Origin: Elusimicrobiota bacterium
Lineage (GTDB): Bacteria > Elusimicrobiota > Elusimicrobia > UBA1565
DNA length: 64,000 bases
Direction: 5' to 3'
NCBI GenBank assembly: GCA_041660925.1
Contig: JBAZVI010000005.1
Coordinates: forward strand, 265,054 to 329,053
Each line of letters starts with the position of its first letter. Position 1 is the first letter of the stretch. Positions 43,106 to 50,894 of the stretch are shown in pieces. Made by a program: the position numbers and the translations under genes. Below the pieces are notes generated by a model. The model made no database searches. It was not told the DNA's origin and saw only the letters and a list, made by a program, of their open reading frames with translations.

Positions 43106-43762
43106 GTGAAGGTCCTGCTCGTCGTCAGGGACGCCGCGGTCGCGGAGCGGGTCGCTCGCGCTCTGCGCGCGGAGGCCGCGGCCGTGGAGACGCGCGCGCA
43201 CGTCCCCGTTCCGCCGCAGCCCTACGACCTCGCCGTCCTCGACCTCGCCGCCTGCCGCGACCTCCAGGCCGCCGCCGCGGCGCTGCGACTCTGCGCTCCC
43301 GCCTTCGTCTGCCTTGCCGCCGAGAAGGACCTCTACGGGCCGGCGCTGAGCGTCGCGCTCGCCTCCGGCGCCTCGGACGTCGTCCCGCTCACGCTCGAGG
43401 GCGCCGCGCTCGCGCGGCGCGTGCTCGCCGGCCGACGGCCTTCGAGCGGGGAGCTCGAGGAGGGGGGACTGCGCATCGACGTGGGGCGGCGCACCCTCCG
43501 GCTCCGATACGGCCGGGGCTGGCGGAGGCCCGTGGAGCTGCCGCTCTATGAGTTCGAGCTCCTGAAGCTCTTCCTCGAGAGCCCCGGGATCGCCCTGCCG
43601 CGCGCGGCCCTGCTCGAGCGCCTCTGGCCGGGCGGGAAGGCGGAGGCGATGAACCCCGAGACGCTCGACCGGCACATCCAGCGCCTGCGCCGCCGCCTGG
43701 GTCCCGCCGCGCGGCGCCTGCGTTCGGTGCGCGGGGTCGGCTATGTCCTTGAAAGGGAGTGA
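43106..43762 (+). CDS. OmpR/PhoB-family response regulator
   Basis: 218 aa from a GTG start that coincides with the predicted transcription start. The receiver (1-115) keeps the phosphoacceptor-like Asp46 (YDLAVLDLAAC) but has only one acidic residue where most have two or three (VVRDAAV) and lacks the usual KP motif (VVPLTLEG), so phosphorylation is doubtful. The winged-helix output (about 125-218) is intact: LPLYEFELLKLFLESPG, RAALLERLWPGG, TLDRHIQRLRRRLG, LRSVRGVGYVLE. It lies 2 bp before the transporter ATG and is probably co-transcribed with the transporter and the DUF6485 protein. Confidence 0.88.
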   Translation: MKVLLVVRDAAVAERVARALRAEAAAVETRAHVPVPPQPYDLAVLDLAACRDLQAAAAALRLCAPAFVCLAAEKDLYGPALSVALASGASDVVPLTLEGAALARRVLAGRRPSSGELEEGGLRIDVGRRTLRLRYGRGWRRPVELPLYEFELLKLFLESPGIALPRAALLERLWPGGKAEAMNPETLDRHIQRLRRRLGPAARRLRSVRGVGYVLERE

Positions 43763-43764
43763 CC

Positions 43765-45117
43765 ATGGAAGACGACCGGATCGATAAGGAGCAGCTGCCG
43801 CTCAAGGAGACCTTCAAGCTCCTCTTCGGGGCCTCCCGGGGCTTCTGGCTCGTCAACGTCGTGAACTTCGGGGACGGCATCGCCTACTTCGGGATGCTCA
43901 ACCTCATGACCCTCTTCCTCGGGAGCATGGTCCTGCACATGAGCGACAAGCTCACCGGGCTGAGCGTCTCGATGTTCACCGGTCTGGTCACGCTCTTCAT
44001 GTTCGGCGGCGGGTTCATCTCGGACCGGATCGGCGTGCGCCGCGCGCTCACGCTCTGCCTGGGGATGCTCCTCGGCGGCCGGGCGCTTCTCGTGCTCTCT
44101 CCCGCGTTCGGCGGCGCCGCGCACGCGGCGGCCTGGGCCGGGCTCATCGTGATGGCTTTCGGCGAGGGCGTGATCCAGCCCGCGCTCTACGCGGGCGTCA
44201 AGGAGTACACCGACGCGCGCACCGCGACCATCAGCTACAGCCTCCTCTACGCGATCATGAATCTCGGCATCATGGCCGAGAGCTTCTTCTCTCCTTTCGT
44301 GCGCACCGACGCGCCTTTCCTCGGAGGCGTGAAAGGCCTCGGCTGGGGCATCCCGGGGGTCTTCTGGCTCTGCATCGCCATCACCGCGCTGATGCTCGTC
44401 TCGCATCTGGGCCTCTTCACCGCGAAGGTGGAGCGCGAGGACCGCGACCCCGCGGCGGTGCCGAAGGCGGAGGGACCCGAGAAACCGTTCGGCGAGATGC
44501 TCCGGGAGCTCCCCTTCCTCGACGCGCGCTTCATGTTCTTCATCTTCATCCTGCTGCCCGTGCGCACGCTCTTCGCGCACCAGTGGCTGACCCTGCCCGA
44601 CTACATCATGCGCGCCTATCCGGCCGCGGTCGGCGCGAAGTACGAGTGGATCAGCGGCCTCAACCCGCTCATCATCGTGATCTTCGTGCCGCTCATCGCC
44701 GCCCTCACCCGGCGCGTCAGCGTCATCACGATGATGGTCATCGGCACGACGCTCTCCGCGCTGACGACCTTCCTGCTCGTGCCCGGCCCGAACCTCCACG
44801 CCCTCATCGCGTACGTGCTGCTCTTCTCGCTCGGCGAGGCGGTCTGGTCGTCGCGCTTCCTCGAGTACGTCTCCGAGATCGCGCCGCCCGGCCGGGTCGG
44901 CGCGTACATGGGGCTGGCCGGCATCCCGTGGTTCCTCGCCAAGTTCACCACCGGGCTCTACTCCGGCACGATGCTCAACCGCTTCGTGCCGCAGAGCGGA
45001 CCGCAGGATACCGGCACGATGTGGCTCATCTACGGGGCCGTCGCCTGCCTGAGCCCGCTGGGCCTCATCGCGGCCGGGCGCTGGCTCATGCACCGGCCCG
45101 CGAAGGCCTCCGCATGA
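43765..45117 (+). CDS. MFS transporter, POT/peptide-transporter-like
   Basis: 450 aa from the ATG at 43765 (a GTG at 43759 overlaps the regulator stop and is less likely). About 12-14 hydrophobic helices. TM1 with FGDGIAYFGMLNLMTLFL recalls the POT/PTR2 signature region (E-R-F-x-Y-Y-G-M), and GGGFISDRIGVRRAL is the motif-A loop between TM2 and TM3. The E-x-x-E-R motif of proton-coupled peptide transporters is not seen, so the substrate may differ. It overlaps the next gene by 4 bp (ATGA) and is probably in the operon of the preceding regulator. Confidence 0.85.
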   Translation: MEDDRIDKEQLPLKETFKLLFGASRGFWLVNVVNFGDGIAYFGMLNLMTLFLGSMVLHMSDKLTGLSVSMFTGLVTLFMFGGGFISDRIGVRRALTLCLGMLLGGRALLVLSPAFGGAAHAAAWAGLIVMAFGEGVIQPALYAGVKEYTDARTATISYSLLYAIMNLGIMAESFFSPFVRTDAPFLGGVKGLGWGIPGVFWLCIAITALMLVSHLGLFTAKVEREDRDPAAVPKAEGPEKPFGEMLRELPFLDARFMFFIFILLPVRTLFAHQWLTLPDYIMRAYPAAVGAKYEWISGLNPLIIVIFVPLIAALTRRVSVITMMVIGTTLSALTTFLLVPGPNLHALIAYVLLFSLGEAVWSSRFLEYVSEIAPPGRVGAYMGLAGIPWFLAKFTTGLYSGTMLNRFVPQSGPQDTGTMWLIYGAVACLSPLGLIAAGRWLMHRPAKASA

Positions 45118-45317
45118 TCGCCTGCCCGAATACGAACGCGAACCGCAACGGCTGCAACTGCACCTACGACTGCTCCAAGAAGGGGAATTGTTGCGCCTGC
45201 CTGTCCTATCACCGGGACATGGGCCAGTTCCCGGCCTGCTTCTTCTCCGCGGAGGCCGAGCGGACCTACGACCGCTCCTGGGCGGCCCTCCAGCGCGACC
45301 GAGCGAAGTCCCGCTGA
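45114..45317 (+). CDS. Small Cys-rich protein, DUF6485-like
   Basis: 67 aa, overlapping the transporter stop by 4 bp. It has nine Cys: CPN at the start, CNCTYDCSKKGNCCACLSYHR in the middle and FPACFF near the end. This matches the small cytoplasmic Cys-rich DUF6485 family as I remember it (CPN..C.CTY.CS.KG.CC.C..YHR...PACYF). The Cys spacing suggests a metal site. It is too short to be marked by long-ORF rules, but the motif, the coupled start and the position make it real. Function unknown. Confidence 0.83.
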   Translation: MIACPNTNANRNGCNCTYDCSKKGNCCACLSYHRDMGQFPACFFSAEAERTYDRSWAALQRDRAKSR

Positions 45318-45320
45318 GCG

Positions 45321-45376
45321 GGTCCTATTCCTCATAGGACCACCGTCCGGGCCGCAGGGGTCCTTTCGACCCCTGC
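45321..45376. terminator. Two consecutive perfect hairpins between genes
   Basis: GGTCCTAT (45321-45328) pairs with ATAGGACC (45334-45341), loop TCCTC. GCAGGGGTC (45354-45362) pairs with GACCCCTGC (45368-45376), loop CTTTC. There is no T-run; they may end transcripts from the transporter operon or stabilise its 3' end. Confidence 0.6.
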
Positions 45377-45395
45377 GCCGGCGCGCTGGACCGGC

Positions 45396-45401
45396 TAAGA
45401 T
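45396..45401 (+). promoter_or_regulatory. -10 box, leaderless start of exported protein gene
   Basis: TAAGAT at 45396-45401, 7 nt before the ATG at 45409. No clear -35. Confidence 0.45.
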
Positions 45402-45408
45402 ATCCCGG

Positions 45409-46320
45409 ATGACACGCTTGAGCGTCGGCGCGCCTTTGGCCCTCCTTTTGCTCTCGTCCGGCGTCTTCGCCCAGTCCGGCGCGCATAAGCGTCTCGAGCT
45501 CCCGGCCTCCCTGGCGGTCATCCAGGCGGGCGCGCCTCCGGCTCCCTGGCTCCAGCGCGCGATCCCTCCCCAGGGCGTCTGGGAAGTCCCCTCCATCGGC
45601 GGCGCGCACGCCGTGACGCCGTCCCCGCTCCGGAAGACCGGCCTCAGCGTTCCGCCCGAGACGCGCGTGACTCCTCTGGGCCCGGTCAACGCGCTGGGGG
45701 AGCCGGACGTCCGTCTCGACCTTTCCGCGCTCAAGGACCGACACTGGCACGGGGCCGACGGCTTCGACACCCCCGCGGGCCGCGTCTCCATGACGATCTC
45801 CTTCAGTCTCCAGGGAAATCCGTACCTCGCGGTGAGGGCTCCGGACTGGAAGGAGCCCGTCTTCCATCGCTTCGAGATGGGGATGAGGGGGGACTGGCGC
45901 ATCGGCGGGACGGCGTACCGTCTCGACTTCGACGTGAGCATCTTCCGCCCCAAGGCCAGCAACATCGTCCAGGTCTTCCGCGCCGGGGAGGACCTGCCCG
46001 TCTATAAGCACACCATCCTCGAACTGCAGAAGAAGTCCTACATCACCGGCGCGGCCGCCTCGCTGGGGCGCCACCATTACCGCTTCTTCCATGCCGACGA
46101 CGTGGATTCGTCCGCCAACCCCACGCGGCCCGACCCGCGCCGCCAGGGCCTGGTCTTCATCGAGAACGCCGGAGTCGGCACCGGAGGCTTCGCGGCCTAC
46201 ATCGTGGACGCCTCCATGGTGGGCCCCGAGGCGCAGGGCTTCTTCTTCGACAACGGACAGACCGTCGCTATGCGGACCACGCCCGACGGGACACTCGAGG
46301 TATTCGACCTTTCCAAGTGA
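45409..46320 (+). CDS. Exported protein of unknown function
   Basis: 303 aa. The N-terminus MTRLSVGAPLALLLLSSGVFAQ is a signal peptide with cleavage at VFA-Q. The mature protein has a Pro-rich first part (about 25-100) and then a beta-rich domain (about 105-303) with VSMTISFSLQGNPYLAVRAP, WRIGGTAYRLDFDVSIFRP, GRHHYRFFHADDVD and FFFDNGQTVAMRTTPDG. No family was recognised. It is the first of two adjacent exported proteins of unknown function, but each seems to have its own promoter. The TAAGAT box suggests a leaderless message. Confidence 0.7.
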   Translation: MTRLSVGAPLALLLLSSGVFAQSGAHKRLELPASLAVIQAGAPPAPWLQRAIPPQGVWEVPSIGGAHAVTPSPLRKTGLSVPPETRVTPLGPVNALGEPDVRLDLSALKDRHWHGADGFDTPAGRVSMTISFSLQGNPYLAVRAPDWKEPVFHRFEMGMRGDWRIGGTAYRLDFDVSIFRPKASNIVQVFRAGEDLPVYKHTILELQKKSYITGAAASLGRHHYRFFHADDVDSSANPTRPDPRRQGLVFIENAGVGTGGFAAYIVDASMVGPEAQGFFFDNGQTVAMRTTPDGTLEVFDLSK

Positions 46321-46488
46321 CGCCACAGACCCTTCCTCCATTTTGAGGACCCTTCGCCCTTCACCCCCATACCGCAGGAAGTGGAGTTGCAGGACCCAGA
46401 AAGAATACAGGCCCGCGGACCCTTTTATGAGGGGCCCAATACCTCCGATCTCCGGTCCCCTTCGGCCCAAGGTGGAACCGGCTCCGGC

Positions 46489-46497
46489 TGATACACT
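46489..46497 (+). promoter_or_regulatory. Extended -10 promoter
   Basis: TG-A-TACACT at 46489-46497. The start is expected near 46504, leaving about 45 nt with a strong AGGAGG site before the ATG at 46549. The rest of 46321-46488 has no gene that I can support; it contains several GGACCC/AGACCC repeats (46326-46425) of unknown meaning. Confidence 0.5.
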
Positions 46498-46548
46498 CTT
46501 GTTCTGGGAGCCCATGGAACCCCTCCGGGGCCCCCAGGAGGCCGCACG

Positions 46549-47442
46549 ATGAAGAGCACCTTCGTCCTCGCGCTGCTCGCCGCCCTCTGTGGAACGGCGT
46601 CCGCGCAATCCCTCACCGACGGCGCGTTCGCCGCCCAGCTGCAGGGAATCCGCGTTCAGGCCCTGCGCGGCGGGAAGACCGTCGCCGCCGGCATCCAGGC
46701 CGCCGACCGCAAGGCCGCTCCGAAGCGTCTGTTGGACTCCGTCCTGGTCTCGATGAACGACCAGCCGGGCACCGCCGCTTCCCTCGTGGAGTGGCTGCGC
46801 GACAACAACGCCGTCGTCGAGTTCAACGACCTGGTCCAGGACGGCAGCGCACACGCGTGGCTGGGCGACTCCGCCGCCGATCGCAAGGTCCCCGCGGTCT
46901 ACGTCAGCCCGCTGGCCATGGAGCCCGTTTCCCACCGCTACCTGGGCATCCTCATCGCCCGCGAGACGGCCGAGCTCATGCTCAAGGACTTCCCGGAGTC
47001 CGCCGAGAAGCGCTACATGGTCGCCAGCCGCGCGGCCGAGACCTTCTTCGAACTCGGCGGAACGCGCATGGACATGGAGGACATCGACGGGCACCGCGAC
47101 GAGAAGGTCGCGGCGACCCTCCGCCTCTGGGTCGAGAACGACCCCTCCGGCGGGGTCCAGGTCCTCAAGTCTCGGGGAGTGCAGACGCTCAAGGACCTCG
47201 AGGCGGGCCTGGCTTCCGAGTCGAACCGCCTGGTCCAGCTCATCGGGGCCATCGACGGGATGCTCGTCGTCCCCAACGACCCGAACGCCCCCTCGCTGCA
47301 GGCGGAGCTGGACGCGACCCGCGCGGAGCTCGGCCGCGTCTCCTCAAAGCAAGCGGCCGTGAAGGCCGCGAAGGCGCAGTTCGAGACGTTCTCCCAAGAC
47401 GAGAAGGCTTACCTCTGGGAGCACCAGGGGTCTCTACAGTAG
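46549..47442 (+). CDS. Exported protein of unknown function
   Basis: 297 aa. The signal peptide MKSTFVLALLAALCGTASAQ has a clear ASA-Q cleavage site. The mature part is mostly helical. It contains the segment YLGILIARETAELMLKDFPESAEKRYMVASRAAETFFELGG, which looks like an Ala/Glu-rich helix hairpin with a possible H-x3-E type arrangement nearby (SHRYLGIL, ARE), but no confident enzyme motif. The C-terminal third (LQAELDATRAELGRVSSKQAA) is a short coiled coil. It is followed by a REP-like element and a strong terminator, so it is the last gene of its transcript. Confidence 0.72.
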   Translation: MKSTFVLALLAALCGTASAQSLTDGAFAAQLQGIRVQALRGGKTVAAGIQAADRKAAPKRLLDSVLVSMNDQPGTAASLVEWLRDNNAVVEFNDLVQDGSAHAWLGDSAADRKVPAVYVSPLAMEPVSHRYLGILIARETAELMLKDFPESAEKRYMVASRAAETFFELGGTRMDMEDIDGHRDEKVAATLRLWVENDPSGGVQVLKSRGVQTLKDLEAGLASESNRLVQLIGAIDGMLVVPNDPNAPSLQAELDATRAELGRVSSKQAAVKAAKAQFETFSQDEKAYLWEHQGSLQ

Positions 47443-47452
47443 GACAGCTGCT

Positions 47453-47512
47453 GCTGGTGACACTTCCTTACTGCCCTCCCCTACGGGGAGGGGCAGGGGA
47501 GGGGGGAATCCA
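47453..47512. repeat. REP-like palindrome copy D (intergenic)
   Basis: CCCTCCCC (47474-47481) pairs with GGGGAGGG (47485-47492), 3-nt loop TAC, flanked by TTCCTTACTG and by GGGGGGAATCC. The former flank is also seen in the reverse complement of copy C and the latter in copy E. Confidence 0.65.
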
Positions 47513-47544
47513 GCAATAGTCCGCCGTACGACGGCCTCCAAAAG

Positions 47545-47583
47545 GAGCGCCCGACCCCATCAGGGGTCCGGGCGCTCTTTTTT
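47545..47583 (+). terminator. Rho-independent terminator
   Basis: A G/C-rich stem from GAGCGCCCGACCCC (from 47545) and GGGGTCCGGGCGCTC (to 47577) with one bulge and a short loop, followed by six T at 47578-47583. It ends transcription of the exported-protein gene at 46549. Confidence 0.88.
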
Positions 47584-47626
47584 CGTGGAGCTCAATCCGC
47601 CGGGAAGGGGAGTTAAGGAAACTGAC

Positions 47627-48568
47627 TCAATCTTTTCTCCGATCGATCATATACCGAGACCCCGATTCAGCCTTCGCGAACTTCTTGAGCTCCGAGCCGA
47701 TCCGGCTGACCTGTCCGTAGGAGGCGATGGGGCGCAGGCGGTTGTGGCAGACGCCGATGGCGATGGAGAGCAGGGGATATTCCGTGATCCGTCCCTGCCG
47801 GTCCCGCGCGGTGATGCGGCCGCGTTCGCGGTCTTCGGGCTTGTAGAAGGTCGGAGCCGTCTGGTCGAACTCGTTGACGACGCGGCGGCAGTAGGCCTCC
47901 ATGAGGTCGGGACGGGTGAGCAGGATGAAATCGTCTCCGCCGATGTGGCCGAGGAAGTCCGCCCCGCCTCCGAGTTCCCGGACGATGCCGACGAGCAGCG
48001 CCGCCGTCGCCTTCAGCACGCGGTCGCCGGCGTCGTAGCCGTAGTTGTCGTTGTAGGCCTTGAAGCCGTTGAGGTCGAGATAGAGCACCGCGAAGGGCTC
48101 TCCGGAGGACACCGCGGCGCTGATGCGGTTCTCGATCATGACGTTGCCGGGCAGGCGCGTCAGCGGGTTGGCGTCGAGGCCTTCCCGGGCGCGCCGCAGG
48201 ATCATGCGGATGCGGGCGAAGAGTTCGGTCATCTCCACCGGCTTGGTGATGAAGTCGTCGGCGCCGATGTCGAGGCCTTGGACCTTGTTCTCGCGCTGGC
48301 CGGCGGCCGAGAGGATGACGACGGGCAGGTGGCGCAGGCCGGGGTCGGCCTTGAGCTCGCGGCAGACGCTGAAGCCGTCCTTGCGCGGCATCCAGAGGTC
48401 GAGGATGGCCACGTCCGGGAGCTCCTCCCGGATGGCGGCGAGCGCGTCCTCCCCGTTCGCCGCGGTGCGGACCTCGTAGCCCGCGTGCTCGAGCGCGTCC
48501 TTCATGAGCAGCAGGAGGTCGGGTTCGTCGTCGGCCACCAGCAGCCGAGGTCTGCGCTCAGCGTTCAC
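47627..48568 (-). CDS. Receiver-GGDEF protein (diguanylate cyclase, PleD-like), leaderless GTG
   Basis: 313 aa from the GTG at 48568. The receiver (1-125) has DDE pocket LVADDEPDLL, phosphoacceptor Asp57 (VAILDLWMP), Ser/Ala in VILSAAGQ and Lys in FITKPVEM. The GGDEF domain (about 140-313) has YLDLNGFKAYNDNYGYDAGDRVL and HIGGDDFILLT, so the signature is GGDDF rather than GGDEF. Asp in place of the Glu base lowers but may not abolish activity. No RxxD inhibitory site is obvious. It would make c-di-GMP when phosphorylated. It is divergent from the ATP synthase operon, which contains a PilZ gene, and the two promoters are back to back. Confidence 0.88.
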   Translation of the reverse strand: MNAERRPRLLVADDEPDLLLLMKDALEHAGYEVRTAANGEDALAAIREELPDVAILDLWMPRKDGFSVCRELKADPGLRHLPVVILSAAGQRENKVQGLDIGADDFITKPVEMTELFARIRMILRRAREGLDANPLTRLPGNVMIENRISAAVSSGEPFAVLYLDLNGFKAYNDNYGYDAGDRVLKATAALLVGIVRELGGGADFLGHIGGDDFILLTRPDLMEAYCRRVVNEFDQTAPTFYKPEDRERGRITARDRQGRITEYPLLSIAIGVCHNRLRPIASYGQVSRIGSELKKFAKAESGSRYMIDRRKD

Positions 48569-48574
48569 TGCGCG

Positions 48575-48604
48575 AGGATACCTTAATAGCGCCGCGGAAA
48601 TCAA
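48575..48604 (-). promoter_or_regulatory. Promoter of the GGDEF gene, leaderless
   Basis: On the minus strand: TTGATT (plus 48599-48604), 18-bp spacer, TATCCT (plus 48575-48580). The predicted start falls on the GTG at 48568. Confidence 0.7.
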
Positions 48605-48616
48605 AAAAACCCGCGT

Positions 48617-48646
48617 TTGACCGCTTTTCGCTATCTAAGGTAGAAT
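48617..48646 (+). promoter_or_regulatory. Promoter of the ATP synthase operon
   Basis: TTGACC at 48617-48622, 18-bp spacer, TAGAAT at 48641-48646. The start is near 48653, about 11 nt before the first ATG, and no ribosome-binding site is visible in this short leader. Confidence 0.75.
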
Positions 48647-48663
48647 CAGCCCTCGCTCTTTGC

Positions 48664-48897
48664 ATGCAAACGGAACCTGCAGGTCCGAACAAGCTCCCCG
48701 GGCGCGGCTGGAACGCGCTGGGGGCCGGCGCCGAACTCGCCGTCTCCGCGCTCGCCGGCTGTCTGCTGGGGCGCTGGGCCGACGGACGCTTCGGCACGGG
48801 GCCTTGGCTGCTGTTGACGGGCTCGCTGCTGGGGATCGCCCTTGGACTCTATCAGTTCATCCGCCAGACTTCGCCCTCTGCGCGCGGTCGTCCTTAG
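48664..48897 (+). CDS. AtpZ/AtpI-like small membrane protein
   Basis: 77 aa with two hydrophobic helices (AELAVSALAGCLLGRWADGRFG and PWLLLTGSLLGIALGLYQFIR). The G-x-x-x-D between them and the length match the AtpZ/F0F1-ATPase-assembly family at the head of many atp operons, which is thought to help c-ring assembly or Mg2+ supply. Its start is close to the predicted transcription start and lacks a ribosome-binding site. The next gene begins inside it. Confidence 0.8.
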   Translation: MQTEPAGPNKLPGRGWNALGAGAELAVSALAGCLLGRWADGRFGTGPWLLLTGSLLGIALGLYQFIRQTSPSARGRP

Positions 48898-49222
48898 CGC
48901 GCTGACGGGCGCCCTGGGGCTGGGGGCGCTGGCCCGGCTCGAGGGCCTCCCCCGTGAGGCCGCGGCGGGGCTCGCCGCGGCGGGGCTCGTCTCTGCCGCG
49001 GCCGCGGCGCTGCTTCTCCTCGCAAGGAGGCGGATGCGCGGGTTCCTCTGGGCGTACGGCGCGGGCGCGGCCCTGCGGCTGGGCGGGCTGATCGCGCTGA
49101 TGGGGGCGTCCCGCGGACGGACCGCCGCCGCGCAGGCCGCCCTGCTGCTGACGTACGCCGCCGGCGCGTTCGTGCTCACCCTCGTGGAGGCATGGCCCGC
49201 CGCGGATGGAAGGGATTTTTGA
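48842..49222 (+). CDS. ATP synthase subunit I-like membrane protein
   Basis: 126 aa with four hydrophobic helices, as in AtpI. A TTG at 48842, 56 bp inside the previous gene, is the only start I can find before the first helix. Its position between AtpZ and the a subunit and its topology support the call, but sequence similarity is not diagnostic. It overlaps atpB by 31 bp. Its likely role is help in c-ring assembly. The start is uncertain. Confidence 0.65.
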   Translation: MDSISSSARLRPLRAVVLSALTGALGLGALARLEGLPREAAAGLAAAGLVSAAAAALLLLARRRMRGFLWAYGAGAALRLGGLIALMGASRGRTAAAQAALLLTYAAGAFVLTLVEAWPAADGRDF

Positions 49223-49980
49223 ACTTCGAAGCCATCGTCGGACATCACGTACTCGACCACACGATCCTCCCGCTCTTCACGGCGGGGGGGGTCCGCTTCG
49301 CCCTGACCAAGCATCTGCTGATGCTGTGGGGCGCCGGGGGCCTCCTTCTGCTCCTCGCGCTTCTCTCGCGCGGGAGTTCGCGCCCGGCCCGCCTGCTGCG
49401 CGGCGCGCTCGAGGCGACCGTGCTCTTCATCCGCGACGGCGTCGTCGACCCGGTGCTCGGGCACGCGGGGCGTCCCTACCTGCACTACTTCGCGACGCTC
49501 TTCCTCTTCATCCTCTTCTGCAACCTCGGCGGGCTCATCCCCTACGGGGCGACGGCGACGGGCAACGTCGCGGTGACCGCCGCCCTGGCGAGCTGCACCT
49601 TCGGGCTCATCCTGCTGGCCGGCACGCGCGCGCAGGGGCTGGGAGGCTTCCTGGTCCACCTCGTCCCCGGCGGGCTTCCCTGGCCGCTGATCCCCTTCAT
49701 GTTCGTCATCGAGGCGCTGGGGCTCGTCACGAAGTGCTTCGCGCTCACCATCCGTCTCTTCGCGAACATGATCGCCGGGCACATCGTCGCTCTGGGCTTC
49801 TTCTCCCTCATCTTCACCTTCGCCGCGGCGGGCAAGTGGGCCGGCCTCGCCGCCGCGCCGTTCTCGGTCGCGCTCGTGGTCTTCGTGTACCTCCTGGAGG
49901 TGCTCGTCTGCACGCTCCAGGCCTACATCTTCACGATGCTGACCGCCGTGTTCGTGAGCGGGGCGCTGCATCCGCACTAG
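49192..49980 (+). CDS. atpB: ATP synthase F0 subunit a
   Basis: 262 aa, polytopic membrane protein. It provides the proton half-channels next to the c ring. The conserved helix with the essential Arg is seen as ALTIRLFANMIAGH, and the family's N-terminal part as FEAIVGHHVLDHTILP. YFATLFLFILFCNLGGLIP is the typical TM2. C-terminal YLLEVLVCTLQAYIFTML matches the last helix with its conserved Gln-Ala-Tyr-x-F. The start at 49192 overlaps the AtpI-like gene by 31 bp. An 82-bp gap with a GGAG-type site follows before atpE. Confidence 0.95.
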   Translation: MARRGWKGFLNFEAIVGHHVLDHTILPLFTAGGVRFALTKHLLMLWGAGGLLLLLALLSRGSSRPARLLRGALEATVLFIRDGVVDPVLGHAGRPYLHYFATLFLFILFCNLGGLIPYGATATGNVAVTAALASCTFGLILLAGTRAQGLGGFLVHLVPGGLPWPLIPFMFVIEALGLVTKCFALTIRLFANMIAGHIVALGFFSLIFTFAAAGKWAGLAAAPFSVALVVFVYLLEVLVCTLQAYIFTMLTAVFVSGALHPH

Positions 49981-50062
49981 CTCTCCGTACACCGCCTCCG
50001 AGGGGGGCGAGGTCGCAGGGGCCCCGACGGGCCCGAAGGAACAGCCGCACAGGAGACATCAC

Positions 50063-50350
50063 ATGATGCACATCGGACTGGGATATCTGGGAGTCGGACT
50101 GGCGGTGGGCCTCGCCCTCATCGGCGCGGCGGCCGGCATCGGCAAGCTCGGCGCCGCGGCCCTCGAGGGCACCGCGCGTCAGCCCGAGGCGCAGGGCTCG
50201 CTGCAGATGATGATGATCATCGCGGCCGCGCTCATCGAAGGCATCGCGCTCTTCGCGCTGGTCATCGCCTTCCTCGCGGTGAGCACGCTCAACAAGGTCG
50301 CCTCGGCGGGCGCCGCTCCGGCCGCGGTCGAAGCGCCGGCGCAGCACTGA
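50063..50350 (+). CDS. atpE: ATP synthase F0 subunit c
   Basis: 95 aa, two-helix hairpin. It forms the rotor ring. Helix 1 has the Gly-rich GLALIGAAAGIGKLG; the polar loop is ARQPEAQGSL; helix 2 carries the ion-binding Glu59 in AALIEGIALFAL. The Gln of helix 1 and the Ser/Thr after the Glu that mark sodium-type rings are absent (GIGKLG, IEGIA), so a proton ring is expected. AGGAG precedes the ATG. The C-terminal Ala/Pro tail (about 15 residues) is longer than usual. Confidence 0.96.
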   Translation: MMHIGLGYLGVGLAVGLALIGAAAGIGKLGAAALEGTARQPEAQGSLQMMMIIAAALIEGIALFALVIAFLAVSTLNKVASAGAAPAAVEAPAQH

Positions 50351-50384
50351 GCGCGGGCCCCCGCGAGGGGGCACGGAGGACGCG

Positions 50385-50894
50385 ATGGATACGCTGCTCA
50401 ACCCGGACCCCGGGCTCTACATCTGGACGGTCGTCAGCTTCCTCATCCTCGTGGGGCTGCTGAAGGCCTTCGCCTGGGGGCCGCTGCTGAAGGCCGTCGA
50501 GGAGCGCGAGGAGCGCCTGCGCGCCGAGCGCGAATCCGCGGAGGCCGCGCGCCGGGACGCCGAGCGCATCCGTTCGGAACTCGCGGCCCAGCTCGCGGGA
50601 CACGAGGCGCGCCAGAAGCAGGCGCTGGCCGAGGCCCTGCGCGAGGGCGAGGCCCTGCGCTCCCGCCTCAAGGACGACGGCGAGGCCGAGGCGCGGCGCA
50701 TCGTCGAGAAGGCGCGCGGACAGCTCGAAGAGGAGAAGGCGCGGCTCATCGGCGAGCTGCGCCGCGAGGTCGCCGCGCTCTCCGTGCTCGCCGCCGAGCG
50801 TCTCGTGCGCAAGAGCGTCGACAAAGACGTGCAGAAGCGCGTCCTCGACGAGTTCCTCGGCGAGGTCGGCGGGCTCGGAGGACGCAAGGGATGA
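50385..50894 (+). CDS. atpF: ATP synthase F0 subunit b
   Basis: 169 aa. It forms the peripheral stalk, joining F0 to the delta subunit. One N-terminal TM helix (YIWTVVSFLILVGLLKAFAWGPL) is followed by a long charged coiled coil (REERLRAERESAEAARRDAERI, EARRIVEKARGQLEEEKARLIG) and a C-terminal delta-binding helix (LAAERLVRKSVDKDVQKRVLDEFL). A single b-type gene is present, so the stalk is probably a homodimer. It overlaps atpH by 4 bp (ATGA). Confidence 0.95.
   Translation: MDTLLNPDPGLYIWTVVSFLILVGLLKAFAWGPLLKAVEEREERLRAERESAEAARRDAERIRSELAAQLAGHEARQKQALAEALREGEALRSRLKDDGEAEARRIVEKARGQLEEEKARLIGELRREVAALSVLAAERLVRKSVDKDVQKRVLDEFLGEVGGLGGRKG

Noticed and set aside
45114..45317. Treating the DUF6485-like gene as the end of a longer frame from 44583
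   Set aside because: The upstream part of that frame is a shadow of the transporter; the ATG at 45114 overlaps the transporter stop and begins the Cys-rich protein exactly.
50063..50350. Sodium-type c ring
   Set aside because: The Gln in helix 1 and the Ser/Thr next to the Glu that define the sodium-binding signature are missing.
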